From the NCBI RefSeq assembly GCF_041956535.1, contig NW_027192199.1, forward strand, positions 825,693 through 889,692: DNA of 64,000 nt. Reading direction: 5' to 3'. The DNA is from Calcarisporiella thermophila CBS 279.70 (Eukaryota > Calcarisporiellomycota). Shown here in pieces: positions 31,872 through 42,249 of this stretch. A program made the translations under genes and the position numbers. The stretch's first letter is position 1. Every line of letters begins with the position of its first letter. The notes under the pieces are model-generated. The model did no database searches. It was not told the DNA's origin and worked only from the letters and a program-made list of their open reading frames with translations.

Positions 31872-33786
31872 ATGTATAACCCAAGCTCCTCGGCTCTGTC
31901 TTATTCCACAGCATTAGAGGAGCAACCAGGTGAGAATAGCCAGCTTTATCTACCAGGACCTTCCCTTTCTACAACCCACGAAAAACCGGCTTATTCGCAC
32001 GATGACAGAGAGATTGAAATGGAGGACAATGCTCAGGCAAGCCAAGAAGGGGATAAGCTCAAAACAGATCGGTTGCGTAAAATCGCGAACCAGATCGAGT
32101 TTTATTTTTCGGATGCCAATTTACAATGGGACATTCCACTGCGTGAGCGGCTGGACAAAAGTAGCGGATGTAGGTGTTCGTTGATAACTGTTGAATAGCT
32201 GTCTTGTTAAATACTTTAGAGTGCTTCCTTGGCTAACGAATTTTTTTCCACAAATTCAGTTGTGGAGTTGGAATTTCTTAACAGTCTGAGTCGTTTGACC
32301 CGGCTGAAAACAGATGAGCATGAATTGGAGACCGCGATCGCGGAATGTTGCATTTCCAAGCTTGAAGTAAATTTCGCTAATACTTTAATAAGTGTGCTTT
32401 ACTTTTCCTGATTTTTGCACACTTAAATTGTAGCTTAGTGCCGATAGAAAGCGGGTACGACGTATTATTCCGTTTCTTGCGCGCAATTCCGAAGAGGTGA
32501 CTGAGAGAACAGTATACGTGGTATGAAGTGGAATTCTTTAAATATCTTCGAGCAAGTCCTTACTTCCGGCGATTACATTCAACCCAGGAACATCTACGGC
32601 CTCCGTACACCACTCCGCACGCAATCGCTAGACTCTTCAAGAAACGCACCGGATTGCATGTTACGTTTGTGAGAGTGCCCGAGGTTCCCGGGCTCAAATT
32701 TTCTGGGTTTTGCTTTGTGGAATTTGAGAATGAGAGTGATATCGAGCGTGCGATTTCCGAGTTTCGGCCGAAGAGTCAGGATGGTGATGGTGGCGATTCT
32801 GATGAAGATAACTCGAAGGAGCTGAGAAAGGAAGAAAATCTAGCCCTTCGAATCATTCCAAAGTGAGTGTCTCTGTACTGAAAAACATTCTGACTCACTC
32901 GCTGACCCTGGTTGAATGCTAGGGCGAAATGGCTGGAATTGAAGGATGAATACTTGAAGTACCTCGGGGAGCGACAAAGGATGCAGCATAAAGTGCAACG
33001 ACAGATCGAATTGCGAAGAGAAGCATGCACTCAAGCCTCTTTGCAGTCTGCACCCTCCGAGGAGATGTCAGATGACTATCCAAAGGGCATCATCTTACTA
33101 GCACAGCATGTAAATGCGGACACCAAAAAAGATATATTGAAGGTGAGCATTTTTGTTCTCAATATGGATTCTGATCTGACCGCCTCATGCTTCCCGCTTA
33201 GAAACTTTTTGGAAAATACGGGGATATAGAATATGTAGACTACACAAGAAAAAACGACTTTGTATGTTGTATTTTGCTGGAGATATTTAAAATCGAGGCT
33301 AATATCACGAAATTTGTAGTGCTATCTTCGGATGAAAAGCTCGGAAGAATCCGAGAAACTCGCCAAACATTTCCGGGACCGCCGGCTTATGCAGAAATAT
33401 TTCGACGATATATCGCTAACGGAAGCCGACAATTCCAATCGGGCTCCGATCACTGTGCGAATCTTGAGTGGTAGCTCTTGCATTTAGAAATGATATAAGT
33501 CGGGATGGCGCCTTGTTTACACATTATTCTGTTTGTAGGCCAAGAGGAGGCTCAATACTGGCACCACATTGAGGCCATGCGCTCATCCAAACGTGCCAAA
33601 GATAAGCGACCAAACCCGAGTACATTACCACCTGCGCAACCCACTCCTATAATCCCCACCCTCTCTTCTAGTCTTAGCAAGGACGAAAACGAGTCCATTC
33701 CTCGTAAACGGCCAGCATCTGCTGTGACCTCTCCATCTGCATCCTCCGCGGCCAAACATATCCGCTTCGACGAGGACTCTGAATAG
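31872..33786 (+). CDS. La-related protein 7 (LARP7/Pof8-like): La motif, RRM, xRRM
   Basis: Eight small exons (31872-32169, 32260-32366, 32434-32520, 32588-32862, 32923-33142, 33202-33261, 33320-33470, 33539-33786) keep frame and give 481 aa. La motif at about 65-135 (IANQIEFYFSDANLQWD; VELEFLNSLSRLTRLKTD); RRM1 from 160 (RTVYVEHLR; FSGFCFVEFENE); C-terminal xRRM at about 310-400 (KGIILLAQHVNADTKKDILK; YGDIEYVDYTRKNDFCYLRF); a nuclear-type tail with RKRP and AAKHIRFDEDSE. LARP7-group proteins hold the 3' U-tail of Pol III RNAs; in fission yeast Pof8 assembles telomerase RNA with Lsm2-8 and in animals LARP7 stabilises 7SK. Which RNA applies here is unknown. An ordinary La protein is the alternative, but the xRRM context favours LARP7. 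Confidence 0.78.
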
Positions 33787-34327
33787 AAATCTACCGATAA
33801 AACTTGCATAGCATCTTATTTGCACTTAATCGCCTGTCATTCACTTTTGGAGCTTTTGACGCGAGCCAGTTAGGGTTGTTATATAAGCAAATTTGCAATA
33901 TGGTTTACACTTCGACAACAATCCCGACAAATTCTCTCTATTGCCATCCATCATTTCTAGAGATATCTATATAATCTTATCGTTTAACGCATAGCTCACA
34001 GTATAGTGCATTAATTCACTTAAGAGCTAATGTGCATGCGGATGTAGCTATGGAGGTCATCTAAAGAGTGGTTGCATAATAGGACCTAATTTGTAATACC
34101 AGGGGGTGGACCACGGTTTGATATTGCCCTAATTATTAATAAAAATGTGGGTGATATATTTTGTTCAAATTTGAGGCTCAAAGTACTCCCAGTAGCACAT
34201 ATTCAATGGAGATGGTGTAAAGAGTTTCCATTTCATGGTAATTATAATCCCACTATAAGTGGTTGTCTGAAACATTAATATTGCCAAATAGATCAAACCA
34301 ACTTTGACAAAAAATTGGACAAAAATT
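33787..34327. other. intergenic
   Basis: AT-rich 3' region; nothing recognisable before the tRNA. Confidence 0.5.
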
Positions 34328-34400
34328 TGCTTCCACTGAGAATCGAACTCAGGACCTTCTGCTTACTAGGCAGACGCTCTGCCAGCTGAGCCATAGAAGC
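34328..34400 (-). tRNA. tRNA-Thr (anticodon AGT)
   Basis: On the minus strand a full cloverleaf folds: acceptor GCTTCTA/TGGAAGC (one G-T pair), D-arm GCTC/GAGC, anticodon stem TCTGC/GCAGA around loop CTAGTAA (anticodon AGT), T-arm CTGAG TTCGATT CTCAG, discriminator A. 73 nt, no intron, no encoded CCA. A TTTTT run follows directly as Pol III terminator. Confidence 0.93.
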
Positions 34401-34480
34401 TGATGAAAAGTTATCTCGTGATAAGTATTTATATCATCTATTTCTAATTTTCATCTCACCCTTTCGGGGGAGGGTTAGGG

Positions 34481-34556
34481 GGGAGGGTTAGTGTAGTGGA
34501 CTATCCCTGGTATGCCGATGAGAACGGCGTGGGTTCAAATCCCACTTCTCCCACCA
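34481..34556 (+). pseudogene. tRNA-like sequence, tRNA-Gly(GCC)-type by position, with encoded CCA
   Basis: 73 nt plus a following CCA. Acceptor ends pair (GGGAGGG/TTCTCCC, two G-T), the T-arm is perfect (GTGGG TTCAAAT CCCAC) and the D-arm region (TTAGTGTAGTGGACTAT) has a good box A. By standard numbering the loop at 32-38 is ATGCCGA, giving anticodon GCC, but the anticodon stem (CTGGT against TGAGA) does not pair. No T-run terminator follows. The 3' CCA is not encoded in eukaryotic nuclear tRNA genes, so this may be a reverse-transcribed copy of a mature tRNA. An alternative hairpin GCCG-ATGAGAA-CGGC would leave no variable loop. Confidence 0.5.
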
Positions 34557-35811
34557 GCACTTACTCTTAGTTTGTGACTGCTGCCCACTTGATCAGAAAT
34601 TGAGTCTACATTATTGAAAGGATCCCTCCTACGATAAGTACAAAGATTACATCGGTTTCACGTACATGCTATTCACGACAACTGCGATACACGCATATTG
34701 ATTGAAAGTCTATCGATCAAGGACCTATATCTCGTTAAGTCCATTGACATTAACTTCATGTAATATATGGAAATTAAATAAAAGTTTCCATTGATTGATC
34801 AAAAAAAAAATTTGCCTTTTTTTTTTTCCTGGAGTGACGAAGCAACCCTTCCTCTCTCCCTATCCACTCTTTACTTCCTCTCCTCCTCTTTACTTCATAT
34901 CTCCCACCAAATACGCCCAACCAAGCAAAATATCGCTAGCTGAACAACTAGGACGCGAAATGCAAAAAATCGTGAGGTCCAAAGGGTGGTCAGCGTCCAT
35001 AAAGGATAAAAAAAGAAGATTTCCAAGCGTCTTGGTGTAAGGGAAGTTGGACACAAGTCCCAAGGAGACGAAATATTCTTCAAGCAAATCACTTAGCTCC
35101 AATACGACCTTGCCGAATACCCTACCACCCGCATTCCAATTTTTCCTTTTCCCCCTTTTTTTTTGTTTTTATTCTTTTCCTCTCTTGTATACTACCTTCC
35201 TTGAAAAATCGGATGGTATTCACACACTCTACCATTGCTTACATGTATTTCTTGTTTCTGAGGACTATCAAGTCACTTTATTAACGAAGAAGAATACTTT
35301 TTAATAAAGATCCTCCTAACAAAAAAGAAGCCTTTATTTTTGGCTGAATTTTACTTGAATGGTTGCATATTCTTAATTTTGGTCAATCATGTTCTTATTT
35401 ATAGACTTTTGATCCAGTATACTCAATCCTATTTCCGCGTTTTAACCGGAAAAATACCATCTGAGTGAGTTTCGATGCAAGACGAGGTTGAATTTGGGTA
35501 ACCACGAGGGAAAACGCGATGGCGCGTGAAAAAAGTCGGTTAAAATCCACCCTGGTAAAAGGGGTCTTTTAATACCGACCTTGTAGCAAAACCTGTATCT
35601 ATGTGGAGGCCAAATTTTCTTTTATACGGTTTTATATCGCCCTTTCATGTCCACTATTTCCTCCGCCCACTACATTTAAGATATTCTGCAGCTAAGCTCG
35701 AAAGAAGGCAAAGATTTTTATTGTCAGACAAAATTATAAGCCGTGGTATAAGAGGGTATGTTGTCAAATAAATTAACAAATAAACAGTCTATTCATAGTC
35801 TATAGTACAAA
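34557..35811. other. intergenic; doubtful frames
   Basis: A plus frame at 34795-35040 ends in a coding-like patch (ISLAEQLGREMQKIVRSKGW) followed by a shifted short frame, but has no start context or domain. Rest AT-rich. Confidence 0.35.
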
Positions 35812-37597
35812 TCATTGGGGGACCCTCTCCCGCCAAACTGCACCGTATCTTTTGACGAGCAACAGGAGAAGCCCCGCCAAGACATTGATCCCTGCGAGAA
35901 GGACAGCAAGCCAGCCGTCGCCAAGTGCCTCTACCAGTGGCTGCGCAAATAAGGCAGAGACGGCGGCCATCAGGTTGCGAACAAAATTATTTACAGCCTA
36001 TAATGGATAACAAGTTAAGAAAGGATCGGGGGTGGGGGTGGGGGTGGGAGAAGCAAATGAGTACCGTGATGGAGGCGGTGCGACTTGGCATGGAATCTAC
36101 AAGGTAAGTTGAAATGCCCGTGAATACCAGCATAATGCCCAGCCCAACTATTCATTGATAATAGCTGTCAGCCAATATTATCGGGACATCTTAAGAGAAC
36201 CATATACAGGGATGAAAAAAAAAAAGAAAAAGCTCGTATTCTCACCGAAAAAATGCCCTATCAGGGGTAGAAACACAATCGAAACAGTGTCCAGCAACCA
36301 TCCATAGACGAGAGCGCCCGCGGGAACAAAAAGAAAGGACCCGGCCCACACATGCCATCCTAACCGATCCTCAGGAACAACATCACCCGCCCTTTTTCGA
36401 ACAAAATAGTCGCTTAGTCTTCCGCCCACGACACTGCCGAAGACGCACCCAACCCCAAGCCCAATGTACGTCAGCCCCGTTAGAGTGGAATCTAGCTTAT
36501 ACCTGGGGGCAAGCCGAGTTGGGATTAGAAGGTTCAGCACGGTGGCGGCGATAAAGGCGGACCCGATCTGGAATGCAGCAAGCAAAACAAATCGATACCG
36601 GATAAGGGCAAGGCTACGAAGCGGATTAAACAGCTTGAGTTGGTGGAAAATGGAATGCTTGATGGCCGGGGTAGAGGAGGCGAGAGTAGGGGGCTTCCGA
36701 TAGGTCTCGGGCAGGAAAAAAATAATGAGGATCAGCGTCACGGCGCCCATTAGGGCGGCAAAATAAAATGTAAATCGCCATGATAGTTTCGCCGTTAGAA
36801 CCCCCCCAATGACGGGGCCAATAATAGGCCCTAACAGTGGGCCAATATAATACATGCCAAATGCAGTTCCGCGCTCCTTTGGCTCCCATACATCGCATAC
36901 GATGGCGGCCCCTAAACTCTGGGGCGCCGATCCTCCTGTTGCCTGTAGCGCGCGGACTACAAGCAGGGCATAGACATTATCGAGAGAGGCACAAATGCAG
37001 GACGCGACAATGTGAATGATGAATCCAACCATAAGGATGAGTCGACGAGTACCTAGGCCTTCGCTGAGAGTAGCCCAGATGAGCGGGAAAATGGCCATGA
37101 AGATGGTGAACGAGGAAACTGCAGAATCATAAAAAAGGAAGCGCGTTAGTACTTGGAACACTGGGGTGACTCTAGCTGGGGAAGAAGAATACTTACCGGT
37201 GGCATTGACAGCAATGGCGGAAGCATTCAATTCGCGCTGAATGACGGGCAAAGCTGGATACTACGGGCGGCGAGAAATAGAAGTTTCATTAATCCCATAT
37301 CGGAGAGCTTAACAGAAGCCCCAAGAGCCAGCGACTTACATAAATGGTGCTGTTGATGGGCGATATTAGTCCGGAGAGGGCAATAATGAACAAAATGACC
37401 GTCTTGCGCAGAGTTGAAAAGTACTTTGGATCCTCCTCTACCGTAGCGCCGCAAAGATACTGAGAGATAACGCTTCTCCACCTGCTTCTCTTGTCAGAAG
37501 CCAAGGTCGCCTCCTCGCAGGCAAGGTCCCCGACGGTAATACGCTTCTCGCCCCGATCTTCGGTCGATTGCATCGATGTCGGTGTACTTGAGCCCAT
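35812..37597 (-). CDS. MFS transporter, DHA1 (drug:H+ antiporter 1) type
   Basis: Five exons (37597-37340, 37260-37197, 37118-36246, 36147-36065, 35997-35812) join in frame to 487 aa with about 12 membrane segments. Family marks: ISPINSTIYYPALPVIQREL at TM1 with a loop of DHA1 type, LSEGLGTRRLIL in the loop 2-3 signature, RALQATGGSAPQSLGAAIVC in TM4 and GPLLGPIIGPVIGG in TM5 (antiporter motif C, G-x-x-x-G-P-x-x-G-G). Closest in style to Aqr1/Qdr-like exporters of weak acids or polyamines. The last two exons are short and fall outside the main open frame. Plasma-membrane efflux role likely; substrate unknown. Confidence 0.87.
36028..36048 (+). repeat. G-quadruplex motif inside an intron of the MFS gene
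   Basis: Four G-runs separated by single T (G5-T-G5-T-G5-T-G3) on the plus strand, in the last intron of the minus-strand transporter, so the transcript carries the C-rich complement. Confidence 0.7.
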
Positions 37598-39888
37598 GGT
37601 TCCTTCGCGTTATAACGGAGGGGGGGAGGGGGGGAGAAGCAAGCTGGGCTCAAGTGGGTGGGAAAACAAGAAAGAAAAGCAACATCCTGGCGGTATACCG
37701 GGATTACTTTGTTTCATTAGGGAGGAAAAGGGTTTTTCCCTCTCACAAACGTTTCTCTCTTGACCTCCCCTTCAATTAAATTCATGTGGGACTACGATCG
37801 GGAAGAGAGGCCCATCATAAGCTCATAGGACGGAAAAGATTTGAAGCGCAGCCATGGAAATCAAACAACCGGGCAATACGATTGACTAATTAGGAGTCCT
37901 ATTCAACATTAATGGCGTTGTCTTAAATCCTTGTTTAGAGCAACTTCTTGTCTCCACTGCCGTTCCCACCCTCCCTCGCCGCTTCCCGCCTTGGCTTCTT
38001 TTAGCCGGGCCTGGCTCTTGTTGGTGAGAGCTGATAAAGCGTATAAGCATCCTTCTGTCCAATTCTATTGACGCTGCGGCTGATTCGCCCCGTCAGTATA
38101 ATTTACCGAAATTTTATTTATTTATTTGTTGTATTCTCTGACCCCTTTTCGGGAAAATTTCAATAAACCATGACAAAGGATTCGGATCCCACGGAGGCTT
38201 GAATTAAACCAAGAGGTTGTTTTACCGCAGAGTAAAACCCAAGCTCCACAGAATTCGACATTACTGGGCTTGCTGTGCTATGCAAGTAGGTTTTGTAAGA
38301 CTGCTGAACATTATGTGTGGGGGAAGGAGTGCGCTCTCCGTATTTTCTTTCCTGGTCCCATGAGTCCAGAGTGCTTCTCAGTGAATTGCAGAAAAGATTT
38401 CATTTACACAAAAGATGGAGCTTGGTCTATGAATCCCAATTTGGCGTAGGTTAAGAATATCCTCTCGTCTGAAAAACTCTCGAGGGATGGGGGGAGGGGG
38501 CATGAGCGAAACAAGAAGTTAAAGCATGTAGGCAACCTACCTTGGCAATAATATATAAATCGGCCATTTATAAGCCTAATAAGAATCTATTGTCGAACCA
38601 TATTTCCAGAAACTGTTGGCTTGCAAAGCCAGCCTCAATTGAGTTTTAGGCCGAAATCTTATCTTTAAGTCACCCATTCACATGAGGCTTAATGATGGGT
38701 GCCAATAACGATGTCGAGCATTCTTGGAGTTCATAAAATTAGGAGATGAAGGTGAACCAATCTGAGCCGTGCTAAATGGGAATATTCAGCTGATATTTTT
38801 CAATAGGATCATCTTCATGAGAAGTTGGATATCCTATTTATTGTAGATTGGCATCGATTACACTGTGTTCATGCGCGTATGCGAAGGAACAATAGCGGTA
38901 GAGATGGAGCTTGTTTTAGAGTTTAATACACGCCCAGCTGCTTCAAGCAGGTGTTCTTTACTTTTTTCGATTTTGTATATTCATGCAATGAGCTCATGGC
39001 AAACAAGCGGTTGCCTTCAGATCTGGGGACCAAAACAGAAAAGATGGGCACTCACGGTGAAACTATGATTTCGTGCTTGGTGTAGATTTCTACCGCGGTA
39101 GTCGGGGAAATAGCCTTCTATATTCTATGTTGCTGCACAATCCGCTACGCTCTATTCCGTGTCTTTACATCGACTGTGTTCCCCTGTTATTATACGCATG
39201 GCAGGCGGTACCTGGCGCATTCCCACTACGAATTTTGATGTCCTATGGGTGGGCGAGGGTCAACCATCTTTTGTTTCCCTTACCCATCACCTCCGCTGCG
39301 TGATAAAATCCTTTCCCCTGAATTCCAATGCTGAGACAACGGTGCCTCAAAACCTCGCCTGAGGGACATGGAATACTCCCTCCTTGAGAAGAGTTTAAAA
39401 AAATGCGTGCGAAAAAAGGCCGGGATAGTGCCCACTTTCCATTTTACCAGGAAGGGAATGCAAGAGACGTTTCGTATAGTGATTTCCATGTATGGCAGGG
39501 TAGATCTTTGCCACGTTATGACCAAAAGGGTTGAAATCGAAGTGATCGGAATTTTGCATATAGAGTTTTTGTTGATGGATGGTATCCCATTATTTTGCAA
39601 GGTCCGACAGAGCCTTTTCTCAGCTATGAATTTTAGCATACAAACTCAAATCTCGATGTCGGGGTCTGTTTCCCTGGAGGCCCTGCTTCTTCGACCATAG
39701 TTTCCGTTACTGATTAGGCCCTAATGGGCCGAGGTATTCCAGAGAAAACCAAGGAGAACGCTTCCAGCCTCTGCAGAGGCCAGTAGGGCTGTGCAGGGAT
39801 TCATCGCGGGAAGAGACTTTGAAAAATCCAAATGAAATGTGCATTCATCATTACACAAGCTCAAAAAACCAAATCAACATAGACTAAA
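37598..39888. other. long intergenic stretch, no convincing gene
   Basis: Begins with a G-rich run (37618-37638) in the 5' leader of the MFS gene. Open frames at 39159-39362, 39368-39700 (plus) and 39280-39639 (minus) overlap each other and match nothing known. Confidence 0.4.
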
Positions 39889-40497
39889 CTAGAACGTGGG
39901 GCAAATCAAATTTTCAGAACTGAGCTGATAGTATCCATCAGAGTCAAATTGTACGCAACCATTCTCGAGTTGCTCGATCAACTTGGTCATCCACTCTTCA
40001 AAGCTCGACGCTACCCATCTTTTGTCTCGCGTTTCGTGATCGAAATGGAAAATCTGCCCGATGGTTCCGCCTTCGGCGGGGGCCAGATCTAGACAATGAC
40101 CATCGCCGCCCCCGTTGCTAGTGATGGGAATCCAGGACAAATGCCACCACTCGTCCATTTGAATAGGTCCAAAGGATTCCCCTACCTCTTGTTCAGAGTC
40201 GTCGTCATCTAATTCCTCTTCGTACACATCTCTCCATGTCTCCCATTCGCTTAAAATTTGGTCCAGCGGTAGCAATGTGTAACCCCCAATCAGACCGCCG
40301 ATTTCCTCCTGACCATTATGAATCTTCAATGAATGGCGAAAATCCTGCGGGAACTTCACCCCTAGCTGCTCTTCCAACGACGCTATCTCTGCTTCCGATG
40401 CCCCCGGTTTTAAGGTTTTCGAGTATAGCTCCTGCTTTGTATTGGCATTGAGCCAATTTTCCCAGCGCGTCCACAGCCCTTTCATTTGTTCTTCCAT
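39889..40497 (-). CDS. SMI1/KNR4 (SUKH-1) domain protein
   Basis: 202 aa from the first ATG (40497); the longer open frame to 40587 begins with GTG. The Knr4/Smi1-like fold is shown by LKPGASEAEIASLEEQLGVK, FPQDFRHSLKIHNGQ, GLIGGYTLLPLDQIL, an acidic EEELDDDDSEQE insert and WIPITSNGGGDGHCLDLAPA with the downstream GQIFHFDHE strand. In fungi KNR4/SMI1 links cell-wall (chitin, glucan) synthesis to MAP-kinase signalling, but short single-domain proteins like this one also exist without known role; true Knr4 is over 500 aa. Single exon. Stands alone in a gene-poor stretch. Confidence 0.85.
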   Translation of the reverse strand: MEEQMKGLWTRWENWLNANTKQELYSKTLKPGASEAEIASLEEQLGVKFPQDFRHSLKIHNGQEEIGGLIGGYTLLPLDQILSEWETWRDVYEEELDDDDSEQEVGESFGPIQMDEWWHLSWIPITSNGGGDGHCLDLAPAEGGTIGQIFHFDHETRDKRWVASSFEEWMTKLIEQLENGCVQFDSDGYYQLSSENLICPTF

Positions 40498-42249
40498 GAT
40501 GGGGTGGAGTCGTGAGCGCGCTACATCGATTGCATCCCTCGTTGATTTTATAGGATTCCCATCCAATTTACTCGATTTCTGTCTCACGGGTCAAACCAAG
40601 ATCTGCTATCTACACATTCCATCCAATGGCTTGGCCATGGTTCAAATTATGGACCTTGGCTGACTCTTGGTGACGCGTTGCTTACCCAAGCTCGGCTGCC
40701 TATTCGGCTGAGTATTCAAGAAGGGTGTCGAATGGACCCACTGATGTGAAGATGGTTAATGGGCCTAGCCTCCCTCCTACGTAGATGGGCAAAGGCCGAC
40801 TCTATCACACCTGCACACATTGTATCTCAATCTGTGGGATGCTTGCCCGTCTTCGGGATAGCGTCTGACTCCTAAGTTCGATAACACACCGTTTCTAGAA
40901 CGATCTCTATCATTTATCGTTCATTTCTGAGTACCAATAGTGGCCCAATTTATGCTTAGACCTATCGATTGCTTCATTCCAGTAGGAAAGGGGTAAGATA
41001 GAGCAGAGGCCAGGCTGAGTATGGACATCTATGGCCGAAGTCTTCTCCTTCTACGGCCTCTTTTGCAACACCGGACAAAGCGATGAAATCTTGTGGCAGA
41101 TGACATCACCATATTGGGTGGCATGTTCAGGAAACGAAAAGTAAACAATCACTCTAGTCTGCAACCCAGCTCCCATTGGACACGGGTTCAACGACAGCTC
41201 GTCGGTGCTCGATCCCAGGGCTACTCTAGTAGTTCCATAGGACAGCGCGAAAAAGGGGGCAAATGCTTGTGGGCAAGTTTCATCTCATAAGCATCTTTGT
41301 TCTCCTGTCCTCCGACCCATCCCTGGGCCTTGGTCATACTTGTCACGCTCGAGTTTTTAGTATGGCAATATAGATCGCTGAGTTATCTTGTTCTTTGGCA
41401 AGGGAGGGGAAAGCTTACTGATAAAGAGATTGAGGTGAGCTGGAGTCCAGTGGATCGGGGAGCTGGGGATCCAGTCAAAATCTCTAGCCGGCCTTGGAAA
41501 CGCCCGGCCCAGATCATGGAAGCTCCCTTTCCCTTAGCCGAGAGCCGGTGCCCCCCTTCCCCCCCCTCCCTGGAGCGAAAGGGAGGGGAAAGAGGGGCTC
41601 ATGCAGTCGGATCCGCGCCAGAGGATCCTACTCTTTGCGCAAGTGGAGTGTGCCCGACTCCTCCATCCACTACCCCCTCCTCTTCCATCCACACCTCTAT
41701 CATCACGGTCTTTCGTGGCTTATGGGATCGATAGGAATGTGATTCCTCTTGTTCGTGGCGAAGGCGTCTAAGCTTTTGTGTGCCTAATGCTTATCAACCT
41801 TAACTGCAAATATACGCCCACCCTATTCATCGCCGTTGCTCAGAATGGTAGAAAGATGGCCCCTCGTAGAGGCCGCAAATAGGAGGGGAAGCTTATGTCA
41901 ATGGAGGCGTAAAAGAAAAACCTTGAGTAGGAGTTTCCAGCACGCCTTCTCCCCCCTCTCTCGTTTAGGCTCATCTCCCTCACTCCCCGCCCCGAGTGTC
42001 AGGCTGCTTATTGCGCTTTAAGCTTCGATGGATCGGCTAAACTTGAGTCAAGACAGTTTAGTATTAGACTCGTAGCAAGGTGTTTTCGGGAGGAGAGAGA
42101 GAGACTTGACACTACTAGCGGTGGATGAATCGTGCGTAATCTTTTACACTCTATTGTACTTGACTTAATAAAGACAATCGCCCTCATAGTTCCTACAAGC
42201 AACCTTAACCTTTTTCAACTCCGCACCAAGAGGAGGTCCCCCCTCCCCC
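40498..42249. other. gene-poor upstream stretch
   Basis: No supported gene. Frames at 41297-41742 are Pro/Ser-rich chance frames in C-rich sequence. Confidence 0.45.

Noticed and set aside
34481-34556. Reading the tRNA-like sequence as tRNA-Leu(GAG)
   Set aside because: The GCCG-ATGAGAA-CGGC hairpin leaves no variable loop and no long extra arm as tRNA-Leu needs. Standard numbering places GCC in the anticodon loop instead.
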